64,000 nt of DNA from Sanguibacter inulinus (GCF_013415325.1 NZ_JACBYE010000009.1:56111-120110), one strand, 5' to 3'; counted from the first letter of the stretch, positions 37,365 to 45,624 are shown. Made by a program: numbers and translations. Notes: generated by a model from the letters alone, not told the origin.

Positions 37365-38137
37365 GTCACTCGAAGAAGAGTCACAGCTCGCACGAGATCG
37401 CCTTCGGCATCGACGTGGGCGGGAGCGGCATCAAGGGCGCCCCCGTCGACCTCAAGACCGGCGAGTTCGCCGCCGACCGCGTCCGCATCCCGACCCCCGA
37501 GGGGTCGACACCCGAGGCCGTCACCGCGGTGATCGCGGAGCTCGTCACGAGCTTCGACCTGCCGGACAAGACACCCGTGGGCATCGCCTTCCCCGCGCCG
37601 ATCTTGCACGGCGTGGTGCCCTCGATCGCCAACCTCGACCAGTCCTGGGCCGGGGTGAACCTCGACAAGATCGTGTCGAAGGCCCTCGACCGCACGGTCA
37701 TCGGCGTGAACGACGCCGATGCCGCAGGAGTTGGCGAGGCCGTGTACGGCGCCGCCCGCGACAAGGGCGGGACCATCCTGCTGGCGACGCTGGGGACCGG
37801 GATCGGGAGCGCGCTCCTGGTCGACGGCCACCTGCTGCCCAACACCGAGCTCGGGCACCTGGAGATCGACGGGCACGACGCGGAGTCCCGCGCCTCGGAC
37901 CGCGCGCGGACCCGCGACGACCTCTCGTGGGAGCAGTGGGCCGAGCGCCTGCAGCGCTACTTCGAGACCGTCGAGTACCTGTTCTCCCCCGACCTCATCG
38001 TCGTCGGCGGTGGCGTGAGCAAGCACCACGAGAAGTTCTTGCCGCTGCTCGACCTCCGGGCGCCGATCATCCCGGCGAAGCTGCGCAACGCGGCCGGGAT
38101 CGTCGGGGCGGCTCGTCTGGCGGCAGACGCCGACTGA
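37361..38137 (+). CDS. ppgK: polyphosphate glucokinase
   Basis: A 258-residue ROK-family sugar kinase that phosphorylates glucose using polyphosphate (and usually ATP), an actinobacterial trait. It has the phosphate motif [11 protein letters not shown] at the N-terminus, [28 protein letters not shown] and [13 protein letters not shown]. Translationally coupled to map. In a cellulose degrader it would feed cellobiose-derived glucose into glycolysis, an inference from context. Confidence 0.93.
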   Translation: MSHSKKSHSSHEIAFGIDVGGSGIKGAPVDLKTGEFAADRVRIPTPEGSTPEAVTAVIAELVTSFDLPDKTPVGIAFPAPILHGVVPSIANLDQSWAGVNLDKIVSKALDRTVIGVNDADAAGVGEAVYGAARDKGGTILLATLGTGIGSALLVDGHLLPNTELGHLEIDGHDAESRASDRARTRDDLSWEQWAERLQRYFETVEYLFSPDLIVVGGGVSKHHEKFLPLLDLRAPIIPAKLRNAAGIVGAARLAADAD

Positions 38138-38178
38138 CACTGCTCTCCCCCGCGGCCCCCTCGCGGGGCCGAGCACGG

Positions 38179-38214
38179 CAGCAGCCCTCGACCGGAGACG
38201 GTCGAGGGCTGCTG
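38179..38214 (+). terminator. 15-bp hairpin after map-ppgK
   Basis: Perfect 15-base arms (38179-38193, 38200-38214) with a 6-base loop, followed by ACTTGT; 42 bases after the ppgK stop. Confidence 0.8.
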
Positions 38215-38349
38215 ACTTGTGAGGCGTGGTCAGGGCGCGCGGCGGCCGCGTCGGCTGACGCACGGCTCGCCCTGTCAGGTACCGACCTTGGAGGTGGACG
38301 AGAGACGGCGCAGTGCGCCCAGTCCTGGTCCGCGCTGAGGGGGGTTCTG

Positions 38350-38682
38350 TCAGCGCTTGCGCTGCGGGCCGACCAGCTCGTCGACGCCGAGCATCGCGAG
38401 AACGTCGCTCACGACAGCCGGCGGGTCGACGAGCGTGACGTCGAGGCCCTCGTCGCGGCCGATGGTGCAGACCTGTACGAGGAAGGCGATGCCCGTCGAG
38501 TCGATGAACTCGACCTTCGAGGTGTCGATGACGACCGGCAGGTTCCGGTCGAGGGCCCTCGCGAGCGCGCCGCTCGCGTCAGGCCGCAGCGCGCTGTCGA
38601 CCTCGCCCCACATCTGCAGGACGCTCCGCCCCGGCTCTTCGAGGAGGCCGATGCCGCTCACCCTGGTGTCGATGCTGTCCAT
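38350..38682 (-). CDS. STAS-domain anti-sigma factor antagonist
   Basis: A 110-residue single STAS domain protein. The region VVIDTSKVEFIDSTGIAFLVQ at about 50-70 contains the conserved Ser that partner kinases phosphorylate. Such proteins release sigma factors by binding anti-sigma kinases, but no kinase or sigma gene is next to it here. The ATG at 38682 gives MDSIDTRVSG; a possible promoter lies upstream at 38763-38792. Confidence 0.88.
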   Translation of the reverse strand: MDSIDTRVSGIGLLEEPGRSVLQMWGEVDSALRPDASGALARALDRNLPVVIDTSKVEFIDSTGIAFLVQVCTIGRDEGLDVTLVDPPAVVSDVLAMLGVDELVGPQRKR

Positions 38683-38762
38683 GCCGAAACCACTTCCTGA
38701 CGATGTCGTCGGAGCTGGTGCCCCCGCACCGGGCCGAGCCCGGTGCCACCAGATCTGCGACG

Positions 38763-38792
38763 AGTCTAGGCGCGGATTCTTGCTCTTGGCAA
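38763..38792 (-). promoter_or_regulatory. possible promoter of the STAS gene
   Basis: On the minus strand TTGCCA (38792-38787) and TAGACT (38768-38763) are 18 bases apart and lie about 80 bases upstream of the STAS start. Prediction by eye. Confidence 0.35.
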
Positions 38793-38843
38793 TGTCTTGA
38801 CGCTTTCCATACGGTAAGGATTTCCTCAGTCAGGAGCAACCCG

Positions 38844-39002
38844 TCACGACCTGGACGACGCGCCTCGCTTGAGCATCCCCCACAGGACCGTCGCGGCGAA
38901 GAGCACGAGTGCGATGACGGCGAGCCACAGGAGGCCCTTGATGACGAAGCCGAGGACGGCCAGGACGGCCCAGACGATGAGGATGCCGATGATGATGTTC
39001 AT
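38844..39002 (-). CDS. small hydrophobic membrane protein
   Basis: A 52-residue protein starting MNIIIGILIVWAVLAVLGF with two short hydrophobic spans (about 3-19 and 22-42) and a basic tail. Too small to assign; similar small hydrophobic proteins are common beside holin-like genes in actinobacteria. No good Shine-Dalgarno sequence lies directly before the ATG; a GGGAGGAGG is about 20 bases further up, which leaves the start uncertain. Confidence 0.55.
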   Translation of the reverse strand: MNIIIGILIVWAVLAVLGFVIKGLLWLAVIALVLFAATVLWGMLKRGASSRS

Positions 39003-39171
39003 GTGCTGACCGTAGATCGGGCCCCCTCCTCCCGCACGCGCAGCCGGGACGCCCCCACCCCACCCCAGCAGCACACGAGGACCGCAGAGGTCTCGCGCTG
39101 GCACACGATCCTCGCTAGGTTCGCACCATGGGGTGACCGCCACCTGCACGTGCAGCACCGAGGAGCAGCTC

Positions 39172-39588
39172 ATGATCAGGTTCTTGCTCAGGACGCTCAT
39201 CTTCCTCGCGTCGGCCGCCCTCGGGCTGCTGGCCGCCGACGCCGTCCTCGACGACTTCTCGATCACGGCCTCAGGCTTCGTCGTGACGGTGGTCGTGTTC
39301 GCCGTGATCCAGAGCGTGCTGGCACCGTTCATCGCCAAGATGGTCTCGCGGTACGCACCGGCCTTCCTCGGCGGGATCGGGCTGCTCGCCTGCTACGTCG
39401 CCCTGCTCGTCGCGTCCTTCGTCGGCGACAGCCTGACGATCCGTGGCGTGAGCACCTGGGTGCTCGCCACGATCATCGTCTGGTTGGTGACCGCGCTCGC
39501 GACCTTCTTCCTGCCCTTCGTGCTGCTCCGCAAGGCCGCGAACGGCGAGCGCGTCCCGCGGGGTCGGCGCCCGCAGCAGACGTCCTGA
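39172..39588 (+). CDS. phage holin superfamily IV-like membrane protein
   Basis: A 138-residue protein starting MIRFLLRTLIFLASAALG with four membrane spans (about 7-28, 35-55, 62-82 and 95-118) and a basic C-terminus. The pattern matches the mycobacterial-type four-span holin family, which is chromosomal and widespread in actinobacteria; the name does not mean that it lyses cells. GAGGAG before the ATG supports the start. Confidence 0.75.
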   Translation: MIRFLLRTLIFLASAALGLLAADAVLDDFSITASGFVVTVVVFAVIQSVLAPFIAKMVSRYAPAFLGGIGLLACYVALLVASFVGDSLTIRGVSTWVLATIIVWLVTALATFFLPFVLLRKAANGERVPRGRRPQQTS

Positions 39589-39794
39589 GCGCGCGAGCTG
39601 TCGGCAGGCACTCGACGTGGCCTAGGTGCGTCTGACGCCGGCTTCGCCGTCGCTGGGCACCGTGCCACGGCTGCTGACCTGCACGGACAGTGCCTCGACG
39701 ATCGGGACTCCTCCCCATCGACGGCGGCGCGCAGCGGCCCTACCGTAGGGACGGGCCGAAGGCCGACCCGGGTGCAGCAGAGGAGTCAGGACGG

Positions 39795-40370
39795 ATGAGC
39801 GAGCCCGACGGCCGTGTGCCGCGGTCCTACGTGACGCGGCCGCCTCGCGACGTCGTGCCCGACGAGCCCGTGGTCCCCGAGCTGTCGCCCCGCGAGCGCC
39901 GGCTCGCGCAGTACAGGTCGACGGCCGCGACCGGCGGCGGCGCAGCCTCCCTCGCAGGACCAGCAGCGCCTCACCGCCTGCTCGTCGCGGCGACAGTCCT
40001 GGCGGGTGCGCCTGCCGCCCTCGTGCTGGGGGCCACGCTCTCCGCGCTCATGACGACACTCACCCTGCCGCTCGGTCTGCCCGAGTGGTGGGGGCGCGGC
40101 TCGTGGAACCTCATCGTCATGACCTTCACGCTCGGACCGTGGCTGCTGGCCTCGTGCGTGGTGGCCGTGCTGCTCCTGCTGGTCGAGCTGGTCCGGCCGC
40201 AGCCGCGAGACGGCTGGGGACGGACGGCGCCGAGAGGCCGACCGTCGGTCGCACTGATGGTCTCGACCCTCGGCCTGGTCGCCCTGAGTCCGCTCCTGGC
40301 CTTCTCGGGCTTCATGCTCTTCCTCGCCTCGGCCTACGTCTGCGCCTCGTCCTCGGCGACGTGCTGGTGA
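39795..40370 (+). CDS. hypothetical membrane protein
   Basis: A 191-residue protein with a 60-residue Pro/Arg-rich cytoplasmic N-terminus (MSEPDGRVPRSYVTRPPRD) and three membrane spans (about 66-90, 105-130 and 155-180). The last span is followed by a Cys-containing tail (AYVCASSSATCW). No known family recognised. A GAGGAG ribosome site precedes the ATG. Confidence 0.7.
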   Translation: MSEPDGRVPRSYVTRPPRDVVPDEPVVPELSPRERRLAQYRSTAATGGGAASLAGPAAPHRLLVAATVLAGAPAALVLGATLSALMTTLTLPLGLPEWWGRGSWNLIVMTFTLGPWLLASCVVAVLLLLVELVRPQPRDGWGRTAPRGRPSVALMVSTLGLVALSPLLAFSGFMLFLASAYVCASSSATCW

Positions 40371-40451
40371 GGTGAGACTCTGGCGAGTCGTCGGGGCGCG
40401 GACCACGGCCTAGGTCCTCGGCTGTACCCCGGCGACCGAGCGGTCGACTGG

Positions 40452-41060
40452 TCAGCGCTGCGCGGACTCCGCGGCGCGGCTGTGCCAGACGTCCGGGACC
40501 GCGACGAGCGCGGTGAGCGCCCCGAAGAGCAGCGCGCTGCGGGTGTGCGGCAGGCGGACCCCGCGCGTGGCACGAGCCTCGTTGCGGTGGAACACCTTCT
40601 TCTCGACGACGACCGTGAGCACGCTGCTGCCCACGACGACCAGACCGGCGCCTGCGAGCGCCGCGACCTGGGTCGTGCGGTCCATCCCGTCGGGGGCGAC
40701 GGTCGAGGATGTCGTCTGCGTGCCGGTCCCCTCGCCTGCTGGTGCGTCGGAGGCCTGTGTCCCGTCGGGCCCAGCCTGAGACACGCGAGACCCGTCGAAG
40801 GTCTGGTCGGTGAGCTTCCACGGCGGTGTGCCGGTCCCACGGACCGTGGCGACGGTCTTCTGCCAGGTGTCGTCGTGGCGCATGTCGCGGATCCCCAGAG
40901 CAGCGAAGGCTGCGAGGCCTGCAGTCTTGAGGACCGTGCGCGCGGTCTTGGACCGCACGTAGTCCGGGAGGGCGTACCACCCCACGACGAAGGCCGTGGT
41001 GGCCGCGGTCGTGCGGATGACTGATCGGGAGTCCGGCTGGGGCGCGTCGATGGTCGTCAT
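40452..41060 (-). CDS. hypothetical membrane protein
   Basis: A 202-residue protein with an N-terminal hydrophobic region (about 17-58), a long polar Gly/Thr-rich middle and two further hydrophobic segments (about 130-152 and 172-190). The N-terminal part contains GWYALPDYVRSKTARTVLKT. No function can be assigned. Its ATG overlaps the stop of the GNAT gene (ATGA), so the two are co-translated. Confidence 0.7.
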   Translation of the reverse strand: MTTIDAPQPDSRSVIRTTAATTAFVVGWYALPDYVRSKTARTVLKTAGLAAFAALGIRDMRHDDTWQKTVATVRGTGTPPWKLTDQTFDGSRVSQAGPDGTQASDAPAGEGTGTQTTSSTVAPDGMDRTTQVAALAGAGLVVVGSSVLTVVVEKKVFHRNEARATRGVRLPHTRSALLFGALTALVAVPDVWHSRAAESAQR

Positions 41061-41587
41061 CGCTCGATGCTATCGGTCCGCAGCTCCATGCAGACCAGCC
41101 GGTCCCGGCTCTCCCACGACGTGACGACCGCGAAGCCAGAGCGTTCGTAGGTGTGGATGGCCGGGGTCCGCCAGTCCCACACCGAGAGCCGCACGGGCCG
41201 TGGGAGCCGTGCGAGCGCCTCGGCGAGCAGACGTCTGCCGACGCCGTGCCCGCGGTAGGCGGGGTCGACCCAGAAGCGCGCGATCGACGCTGCCCCCGCC
41301 TCGGCGGAGAGCACGACCATGGCGACTGCTTCCCGGTCTGCCACTCCGAGCAGCACCGTGGAGCTCACGAAGGCGGAAGCCGGGTCGTCGACCTCGGACT
41401 GGTAGCGCGCGGGGAGCGACCCGTCGACGCGCTCGTCTGCGAGAGCGCGCTCGGCCTTCTCAGCCTCCGTCTGGTGGAGGTAGGCGGCGACAAGACGAGA
41501 GACGACTGCGGAGTCCTGCGGGAACCGCGCTTCACGGACGGTCACAGGGGCGACGCCGCTGGCGGGGTCGGGGTCGTGGTCAGGCAC
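41057..41587 (-). CDS. GNAT-family N-acetyltransferase
   Basis: A 176-residue acetyltransferase fold. The acetyl-CoA loop is RFWVDPAYRGHGVGRRLLAEAL (R-x-x-G-x-G motif), followed by the C-terminal WDWRTPAIHTYERSGF. The substrate is unknown. The GTG at 41587 is used; an alternative ATG at 41638 overlaps the integrase stop (TGATG) and would add 17 residues. Because the integrated element begins here, the original 5' end of this gene may have been replaced by element sequence. Confidence 0.82.
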   Translation of the reverse strand: MPDHDPDPASGVAPVTVREARFPQDSAVVSRLVAAYLHQTEAEKAERALADERVDGSLPARYQSEVDDPASAFVSSTVLLGVADREAVAMVVLSAEAGAASIARFWVDPAYRGHGVGRRLLAEALARLPRPVRLSVWDWRTPAIHTYERSGFAVVTSWESRDRLVCMELRTDSIER

Positions 41588-41640
41588 GACCCTGACTCTA
41601 GCGAGGGCGGATGAGCTGGCCGGTACGCCGGGTTCCATCA
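41588..41640. other. inferred left attachment region
   Basis: The tyrosine integrase reads out toward this segment, the usual place for attL. No tRNA gene or tRNA 3' fragment is visible here. The exact core cannot be fixed because the right end, and so the direct repeat, lies outside the window. Confidence 0.4.
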
Positions 41641-42783
41641 GGCAACGCTCTGACCTGGGATGGTGTCGGACCGGGGGCTCTGTGGGGGCTCCAGGGTGAT
41701 GATCCCGTCCGACGCGTCGCGCATCCGCTGGTCGTCGTCCTCCCACAGGTGGGCGTAGGTACGCAACGTCTCGGTCGCGTCCTTGTGCCCGAGGCGCGAC
41801 GCGACGGCGACCGGTGACGCTCCCTCGGCGATGAGCAGCGAGGCGTGGAAGTGGCGCAGCTGGTGCCACCCGCGCCCGGGAATGTCGACGACCTTCGCTG
41901 CGTGGCGCCAGGCCTCCCCAGCAGCGTTGCGGTTGATCGGCCCGCCGAGGCGCCCGGTGAACACCAGGCCGTCCTTGCGAGGACCGAGCGCCGCCAGGGT
42001 GCTCTTGCCGATGCTGAAGTCCCGGTAGGAGTCGTCGGTCTTGGGCGGCCCCCAGGTCGGACCCGGGCCGACGAGCTGACGGTCGATCAGCACTCGGGCG
42101 CCGCCCTCATTCTCGGTGATGCGGTCCCACGTGAGTCCGCGGGTCTCGCCGCCTCGCGTGCCGGCCGCCGCGACGAAGACAACCATCGCCTTGTACGGGG
42201 TCCAGACGGCTTCGAGGAAGGCTTGGACCTGTCCCGGGGTCGGCGGGATGACGAGAGACTTCTCGACGCCCGGGAGGTTGATGCGCAGGCACGGACTCTG
42301 CTGAATCCGGCGGTCGTGCACGGCAGTCTTGAAGATGCCGGCCATGTAGACGTAGGCCAGCTGGACAGTCGTGGGTGCGTAGGTCTTCGACCAGGAGGTC
42401 ACGGCGGCCTGGATGGTCGAGCGGTCGATGTCCTCGAGAGGCAGGTGGCCGAGGGCCGGAAGGATGGTCAGCCGCAGGCGCCGGTCGATCGTGGCGAGGC
42501 TGGTGTTGCGCTGGTGGACCTGCTCGACGAGCCATAGGTCCGCCATGTCGCGGAAGAGGATGCGGCCGCGCTCGGGCGCGATGTAGGTCCCGGAGCGGAC
42601 GGCGTGCGCGACCTCGTCGAGGTGGGCCTGGGCGGCGTCCTTGGTGGAGAAGCCGCGCTTACGTCGGCGGCCGTCGCGTTCGTTCCAGACGGCGAGCCAC
42701 CGCAGGCCGGTTCCGTGGCGCTCGCTCTTGACCTTCCGACCGGTGGGGCCGGTCTTCATCCAACGGTCTTCGATGTGCGCCAC
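41638..42783 (-). CDS. int: tyrosine-type site-specific integrase
   Basis: A 381-residue phage integrase that recombines attP and attB. Domains: an arm-binding N-terminus (1-65, AVWNERDGRRRKRGFSTKDAAQAH), a core-binding SAM-like domain (about 72-160) and the catalytic domain with Arg210 (AAAGTRGGE), His307 and Arg310 (HQLRHFH), His333 (RLGHKDATE) and nucleophile Tyr343 (RTYAHLW). All catalytic residues are present, so it should be active. It is the leftmost gene of the element. Confidence 0.95.
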   Translation of the reverse strand: MAHIEDRWMKTGPTGRKVKSERHGTGLRWLAVWNERDGRRRKRGFSTKDAAQAHLDEVAHAVRSGTYIAPERGRILFRDMADLWLVEQVHQRNTSLATIDRRLRLTILPALGHLPLEDIDRSTIQAAVTSWSKTYAPTTVQLAYVYMAGIFKTAVHDRRIQQSPCLRINLPGVEKSLVIPPTPGQVQAFLEAVWTPYKAMVVFVAAAGTRGGETRGLTWDRITENEGGARVLIDRQLVGPGPTWGPPKTDDSYRDFSIGKSTLAALGPRKDGLVFTGRLGGPINRNAAGEAWRHAAKVVDIPGRGWHQLRHFHASLLIAEGASPVAVASRLGHKDATETLRTYAHLWEDDDQRMRDASDGIITLEPPQSPRSDTIPGQSVA

Positions 42784-42795
42784 GGCTACCCTTCG

Positions 42796-43074
42796 TCAGT
42801 CGCAGAGGCCCTCGGCGATCTCACCGGGAATGTTCTGCTGCGTGTAGGAGAAAATGCAAGTCAGGCGCTCTTGCGAGCGTTGCTTGTTGTGCTGGTTGAT
42901 GAGTGCGAGTGCTACCGCCCCCGCCACTATCAGCACGAGTACGCCGACCAGCACAGCGCGTCGACGGCTGGCCGCGCGACGCTCTTCCCGCTCTAGCCGA
43001 GCCCTTTCCAGGGCGATCAGCTCCGCTACGGATGCCTCGCTCGCCGGCCTCTCTCCGGATGCCGCTTCGTTCAT
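42796..43074 (-). CDS. small single-pass membrane protein in the lysogeny module
   Basis: A 92-residue protein: an acidic then basic N-terminal half with a charged helix (ELIALERARLEREERRAASRRR), one membrane span at about 49-67, and a short external tail with two Cys. AAGGGG before the ATG supports the start. It lies between integrase and the ImmA peptidase and is likely expressed in the lysogen, so a superinfection-exclusion role is possible, but no family can be named. Confidence 0.65.
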   Translation of the reverse strand: MNEAASGERPASEASVAELIALERARLEREERRAASRRRAVLVGVLVLIVAGAVALALINQHNKQRSQERLTCIFSYTQQNIPGEIAEGLCD

Positions 43075-43075
43075 C

Positions 43076-43495
43076 TCATGCCCCTTGCTCGATGCGTCCA
43101 AAATTGATGTATCGGACGTTCGACATGGAGTCTTGAGCGTCCAGCCACGCCTCAACGACCTGGCGCGTGACGCCAAGCTCTCGGGCAATCGCTCCGAGGT
43201 GCGTCGTGGCTGCGGCCACCTCGGCCTCGGCGTAAAGCGCGGGGGTGATGAGCGCACAGGCGGCCCACCGCCAGGCTCGCGCCTCGAGCTCGGGCGGTTG
43301 GGGGCCGTCGTCGCCGTAGAAGGCGTGGCCGAGCTCGTGGGCGAGAGCGCTGATCGTCTGGGGTCCAGACAGGCGAGGGCTAAGCATGATGAGTCGGTGC
43401 TTCAGCAGATACCGGCCGTGGTGCCGGCCGATGTTGCGGGTCATCACGGCAACGCCCGATGCCTCTGCTTGTGCCACCAGCTCATAGAACTCCAC
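43076..43495 (-). CDS. ImmA/IrrE-family metallo-endopeptidase
   Basis: A 139-residue zinc protease with HELGH at 53-57 and a downstream Glu (PELEARAWRWAA) as third ligand. In elements such as ICEBs1 the ImmA protease cleaves the co-encoded repressor to induce excision. Here it lies directly after the repressor gene (8 bases), so the repressor at 43504-44073 is its likely substrate. The C-terminal VTRQVVEAWLDAQD helix may recognise the repressor. Confidence 0.88.
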   Translation of the reverse strand: MEFYELVAQAEASGVAVMTRNIGRHHGRYLLKHRLIMLSPRLSGPQTISALAHELGHAFYGDDGPQPPELEARAWRWAACALITPALYAEAEVAAATTHLGAIARELGVTRQVVEAWLDAQDSMSNVRYINFGRIEQGA

Positions 43496-43503
43496 GCGCT
43501 CCC

Positions 43504-44073
43504 CTACCTGTCGCCGTCGACAGAGTCTTCGTCCGGGTCGATGTCGCTCAACGCTGCGATGTCTTCCGGGTCGTCGAACTCACCTGCATCTGCACGTCGG
43601 TGCAGATCCTCGTAGTCGATGACCGTAGGGGGTGGCTCTGACACTGTGTCGTCGTCCGATGTCGGGTCGGGCGTGCTCACGGCGGTCAGGTGCCTTGTGA
43701 CCGGGCTCCCCCCGGTCGGGTTCATGGGGGCGGGGTGCTCAGCATTGCCCACCACCTCCTCGCGCATCCGTCGTCTCACCTCGGCCAGCAGGTCGTCGGC
43801 CGAGAGCTGCCCGATGTCGGGCACTGTGACGGTGGCCTTCGCTTCACGATCGGTCAGGAACCCCGCTGCCACGAAGGCCTCGAGGACAGGCCGTCCGTAG
43901 GCCCTGGCGAGTGCCGCGACGTTCTCGGCGTTGCCTGGGATTCCGGTCGACTTCCAGCGCGACACGGTCGACGGGTTGAGGTCGATCGCCTTCGCGATCT
44001 CGATCTGCTGTTGCCCGCCGGTGATCGTCTGTACGTACTGCCACCACTTCACGGCTTGAACACTAGGTGTCAC
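43504..44073 (-). CDS. XRE-type phage repressor
   Basis: A 189-residue DNA-binding protein. The N-terminal helix-turn-helix (about 18-42) contains QQQIEIAKAIDLNPSTVSRWKS; the middle has a helical part (DLLAEVRRRMREEV), and the C-terminus is long, acidic and disordered (SDDDTVSEPPPTV and DIDPDEDSVDGD). Divergent from the Cro-like gene across a 212-base control region. It should maintain lysogeny by binding the TTGC-N6-GCAA operators. The acidic tail could be the site for ImmA recognition. Confidence 0.85.
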   Translation of the reverse strand: MTPSVQAVKWWQYVQTITGGQQQIEIAKAIDLNPSTVSRWKSTGIPGNAENVAALARAYGRPVLEAFVAAGFLTDREAKATVTVPDIGQLSADDLLAEVRRRMREEVVGNAEHPAPMNPTGGSPVTRHLTAVSTPDPTSDDDTVSEPPPTVIDYEDLHRRADAGEFDDPEDIAALSDIDPDEDSVDGDR

Positions 44074-44102
44074 GTCTGCTCCTGAGCTGCCGGTTCGCGG
44101 GA

Positions 44103-44116
44103 TTGCGTGGACGCAA
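44103..44116. promoter_or_regulatory. operator OL, TTGC-N6-GCAA palindrome
   Basis: TTGCGTGGACGCAA: 6-base inverted arms with a 2-base centre, lying 30 bases from the repressor start. It shares TTGC-N6-GCAA with the second operator at 44200-44213. Confidence 0.65.
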
Positions 44117-44199
44117 GCGTATCGCCGCGCGCATTGGTCCCCAAGAACGGCGAGATTCCAACACTCTGCACCCCGTTACCCGATTGTGATCTTTGGTGA

Positions 44200-44213
44200 T
44201 TGCATTGCTGCAA
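44200..44213. promoter_or_regulatory. operator OR, TTGC-N6-GCAA palindrome
   Basis: TTGCATTGCTGCAA: inverted arms with the same TTGC-N6-GCAA outline as the left operator. It overlaps the -35 box of the rightward promoter, so repressor binding would block early transcription. Confidence 0.65.
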
Positions 44214-44228
44214 CTCCGTGAGTACATT
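44200..44228 (+). promoter_or_regulatory. rightward early promoter
   Basis: TTGCAT (44200-44205) and TACATT (44223-44228) are 17 bases apart, a good sigma-70 layout, and drive toward the Cro-like gene and early operon. An AAGGAAGGAGG ribosome site follows at about 44271-44281. Confidence 0.6.
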
Positions 44229-44285
44229 AAGTGCATCGGCGCAAGGAACCGCAGAAAGTCGCCGCTCACGAAGGAAGGAGGGGTC

Positions 44286-44510
44286 ATGGACGCCACGCTC
44301 CACCTGCGGGACGACCAGCTCAAGAAGTTCCGCGTTCTCGCCGGCCTCAGCACTGACGCCGCGCTTGCAGAACGCATGGGTCAGGACCCCGGAAACCTCT
44401 CCCGGGTCCTCCGCGGCAAGCAGGAGCCCGGCCCCAAGTTCATCGCTCGACTCGTCGCAGCATTCCCCGGCATGGACCTCGACGACCTGTTCGAGGTCCG
44501 CGCCGCCTGA
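44286..44510 (+). CDS. Cro-like helix-turn-helix protein
   Basis: A 74-residue XRE-type DNA-binding protein with the helix-turn-helix at about 20-45 (TDAALAERMGQDPGNLSRVLRG). It is the first gene of the rightward operon, divergent from the repressor, and so occupies the position of Cro. The strong ribosome site AAGGAGGGG fixes the ATG at 44286. Confidence 0.82.
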   Translation: MDATLHLRDDQLKKFRVLAGLSTDAALAERMGQDPGNLSRVLRGKQEPGPKFIARLVAAFPGMDLDDLFEVRAA

Positions 44511-44971
44511 CCGAGCGATACCGGATCACCCGCACCCACCCCGGACCTCACGAGGTCCACCCCGGGCGGCGTGCCAGCTCCTTCACAACTCCACAGAGGA
44601 ACAACCCACCCAGCGCACGACGCGACCCTCGGCCCCACGGACTCGCCCAGGGACACGTCACGACACAGGACTGCGGCGAGAGCCGACTCCCCTGGGTGAA
44701 GGCCCGCGAGGGCCGCAGTACGACGCGTAACCGCTACCCCGGCAGCAGTAGGCCGGCACGCGCAAAGGAGGCCAGCCAACGCGCTCCTCGTCGTCCTGCC
44801 TCACCACCTGGTGCACCCGCGACCGACCACGCTCCTACGCGGTCGCGGTGAACGCCGGCCGGAACATCCCCGGGGAGCCGGGTCAGCCGACCGAGGACCA
44901 CCAGCCCCGCCCGGCGCTCACAGATCGCGGACGGGGCACCACGCCCACCCGACACCCAGCGAGGAGCCCAC
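44511..44971 (+). other. 461-base region without a convincing gene
   Basis: Two small hairpins are present (GGACCT/AGGTCC at 44543-44558 and GGCCC/GGGCC at 44701-44714). Short open frames exist but are Pro/Arg-rich with no ribosome site or start support. It probably is untranslated leader of the early operon, where a terminator or antitermination site would be expected. Confidence 0.5.
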
Positions 44972-45148
44972 ATGGACGACGACGCCACACAGCAGCTCGA
45001 AGACGACCTCATCGCCACCGAGAACGACCTCCTCGACGCCGCCGAGGCTCTCCGCGACGCAGGCCCCATGGACCAGCAGGCCTGGTGGGAGCAGTTCGCG
45101 ACGCTCTGCGACCTGGTCGACCGCCGCAAGCGGCTCGAGGGTCGCTGA
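44972..45148 (+). CDS. small acidic phage protein
   Basis: A 58-residue protein beginning MDDDATQQLEDDLIATEND, predicted to be one long charged helix. A GAGGAG ribosome site is six bases upstream of the ATG, and it is followed after one base by the next gene, which supports its reality. Function unknown. Confidence 0.65.
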   Translation: MDDDATQQLEDDLIATENDLLDAAEALRDAGPMDQQAWWEQFATLCDLVDRRKRLEGR

Positions 45149-45149
45149 C

Positions 45150-45332
45150 GTGCGCCGCGGTCACCTCATCACGCTCGCCGTCGTCGCGGCTCTCGCCGCT
45201 GCGGCCGTGCGGGTCGCGCTTGTCTCCCCGCTGTTCTCCGGCGGGCACCTCATCGCTGCACCCCTCATCGCCGCCGCGGCCGGGACGATCCTCGTCCGCT
45301 ACGCCTTCATCAACGGAAGGACCCGAGCATGA
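45150..45332 (+). CDS. small two-span membrane protein
   Basis: A 60-residue hydrophobic protein starting VRRGHLITLAVVAALAAAA with two membrane spans (about 6-26 and 31-50) and a positively charged end. It overlaps the next gene by four bases. Unknown function; small membrane proteins at this place in actinophages are common. Confidence 0.6.
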   Translation: MRRGHLITLAVVAALAAAAVRVALVSPLFSGGHLIAAPLIAAAAGTILVRYAFINGRTRA

Positions 45333-45556
45333 CCGAGACCAGCACCCAGAAGGAGAAGAAGCTCCTCAACGTCACGGAGGCCGCCGAGCTCTACGGCGCA
45401 GACCCCGAGACGATCCGTCGCTGGGCCAGGAGCGGCACGATCCCCGGCTTCAAGGTCGGGAAGGGACGCAACGCTCCGTACCGCTTCCGGCGCACCGCGC
45501 TCGAGGCCGACATGACCCGCCGCGAGAAGGCCATGGCCGCCGGCCGAGTGGCCTGA
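45329..45556 (+). CDS. excisionase-like helix-turn-helix protein
   Basis: A 75-residue winged-helix protein of the MerR/excisionase type: LLNVTEAAELYGADPETIRRWARSGTIPGFKVGKG with a basic wing RNAPYRFRR. This is the layout of phage excisionases and AlpA-like regulators. It could act as Xis with the integrase at the left end, although it is separated from it. Start overlaps the upstream gene (ATGA). Confidence 0.72.
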   Translation: MTETSTQKEKKLLNVTEAAELYGADPETIRRWARSGTIPGFKVGKGRNAPYRFRRTALEADMTRREKAMAAGRVA

Positions 45557-45624
45557 ACACACAGCAGGGTCCGGTCATCCCCGACAGACGACCGGCCCCG
45601 CACTCCCATGAAGGAGGTACTCCA

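Noticed and set aside
39172..39588. Evidence that a second prophage begins at the holin-like gene
   Set aside because: This four-span family is commonly chromosomal in actinobacteria and no other phage gene lies nearby.
41588..41660. Possible tRNA at the integration edge
   Set aside because: No T-arm, anticodon arm or acceptor stem could be built from this segment.
44511..44971. Short Pro/Arg-rich frames starting on GTG between the Cro-like gene and the 58-residue protein
   Set aside because: No ribosome site and no coding pattern; described as leader instead.
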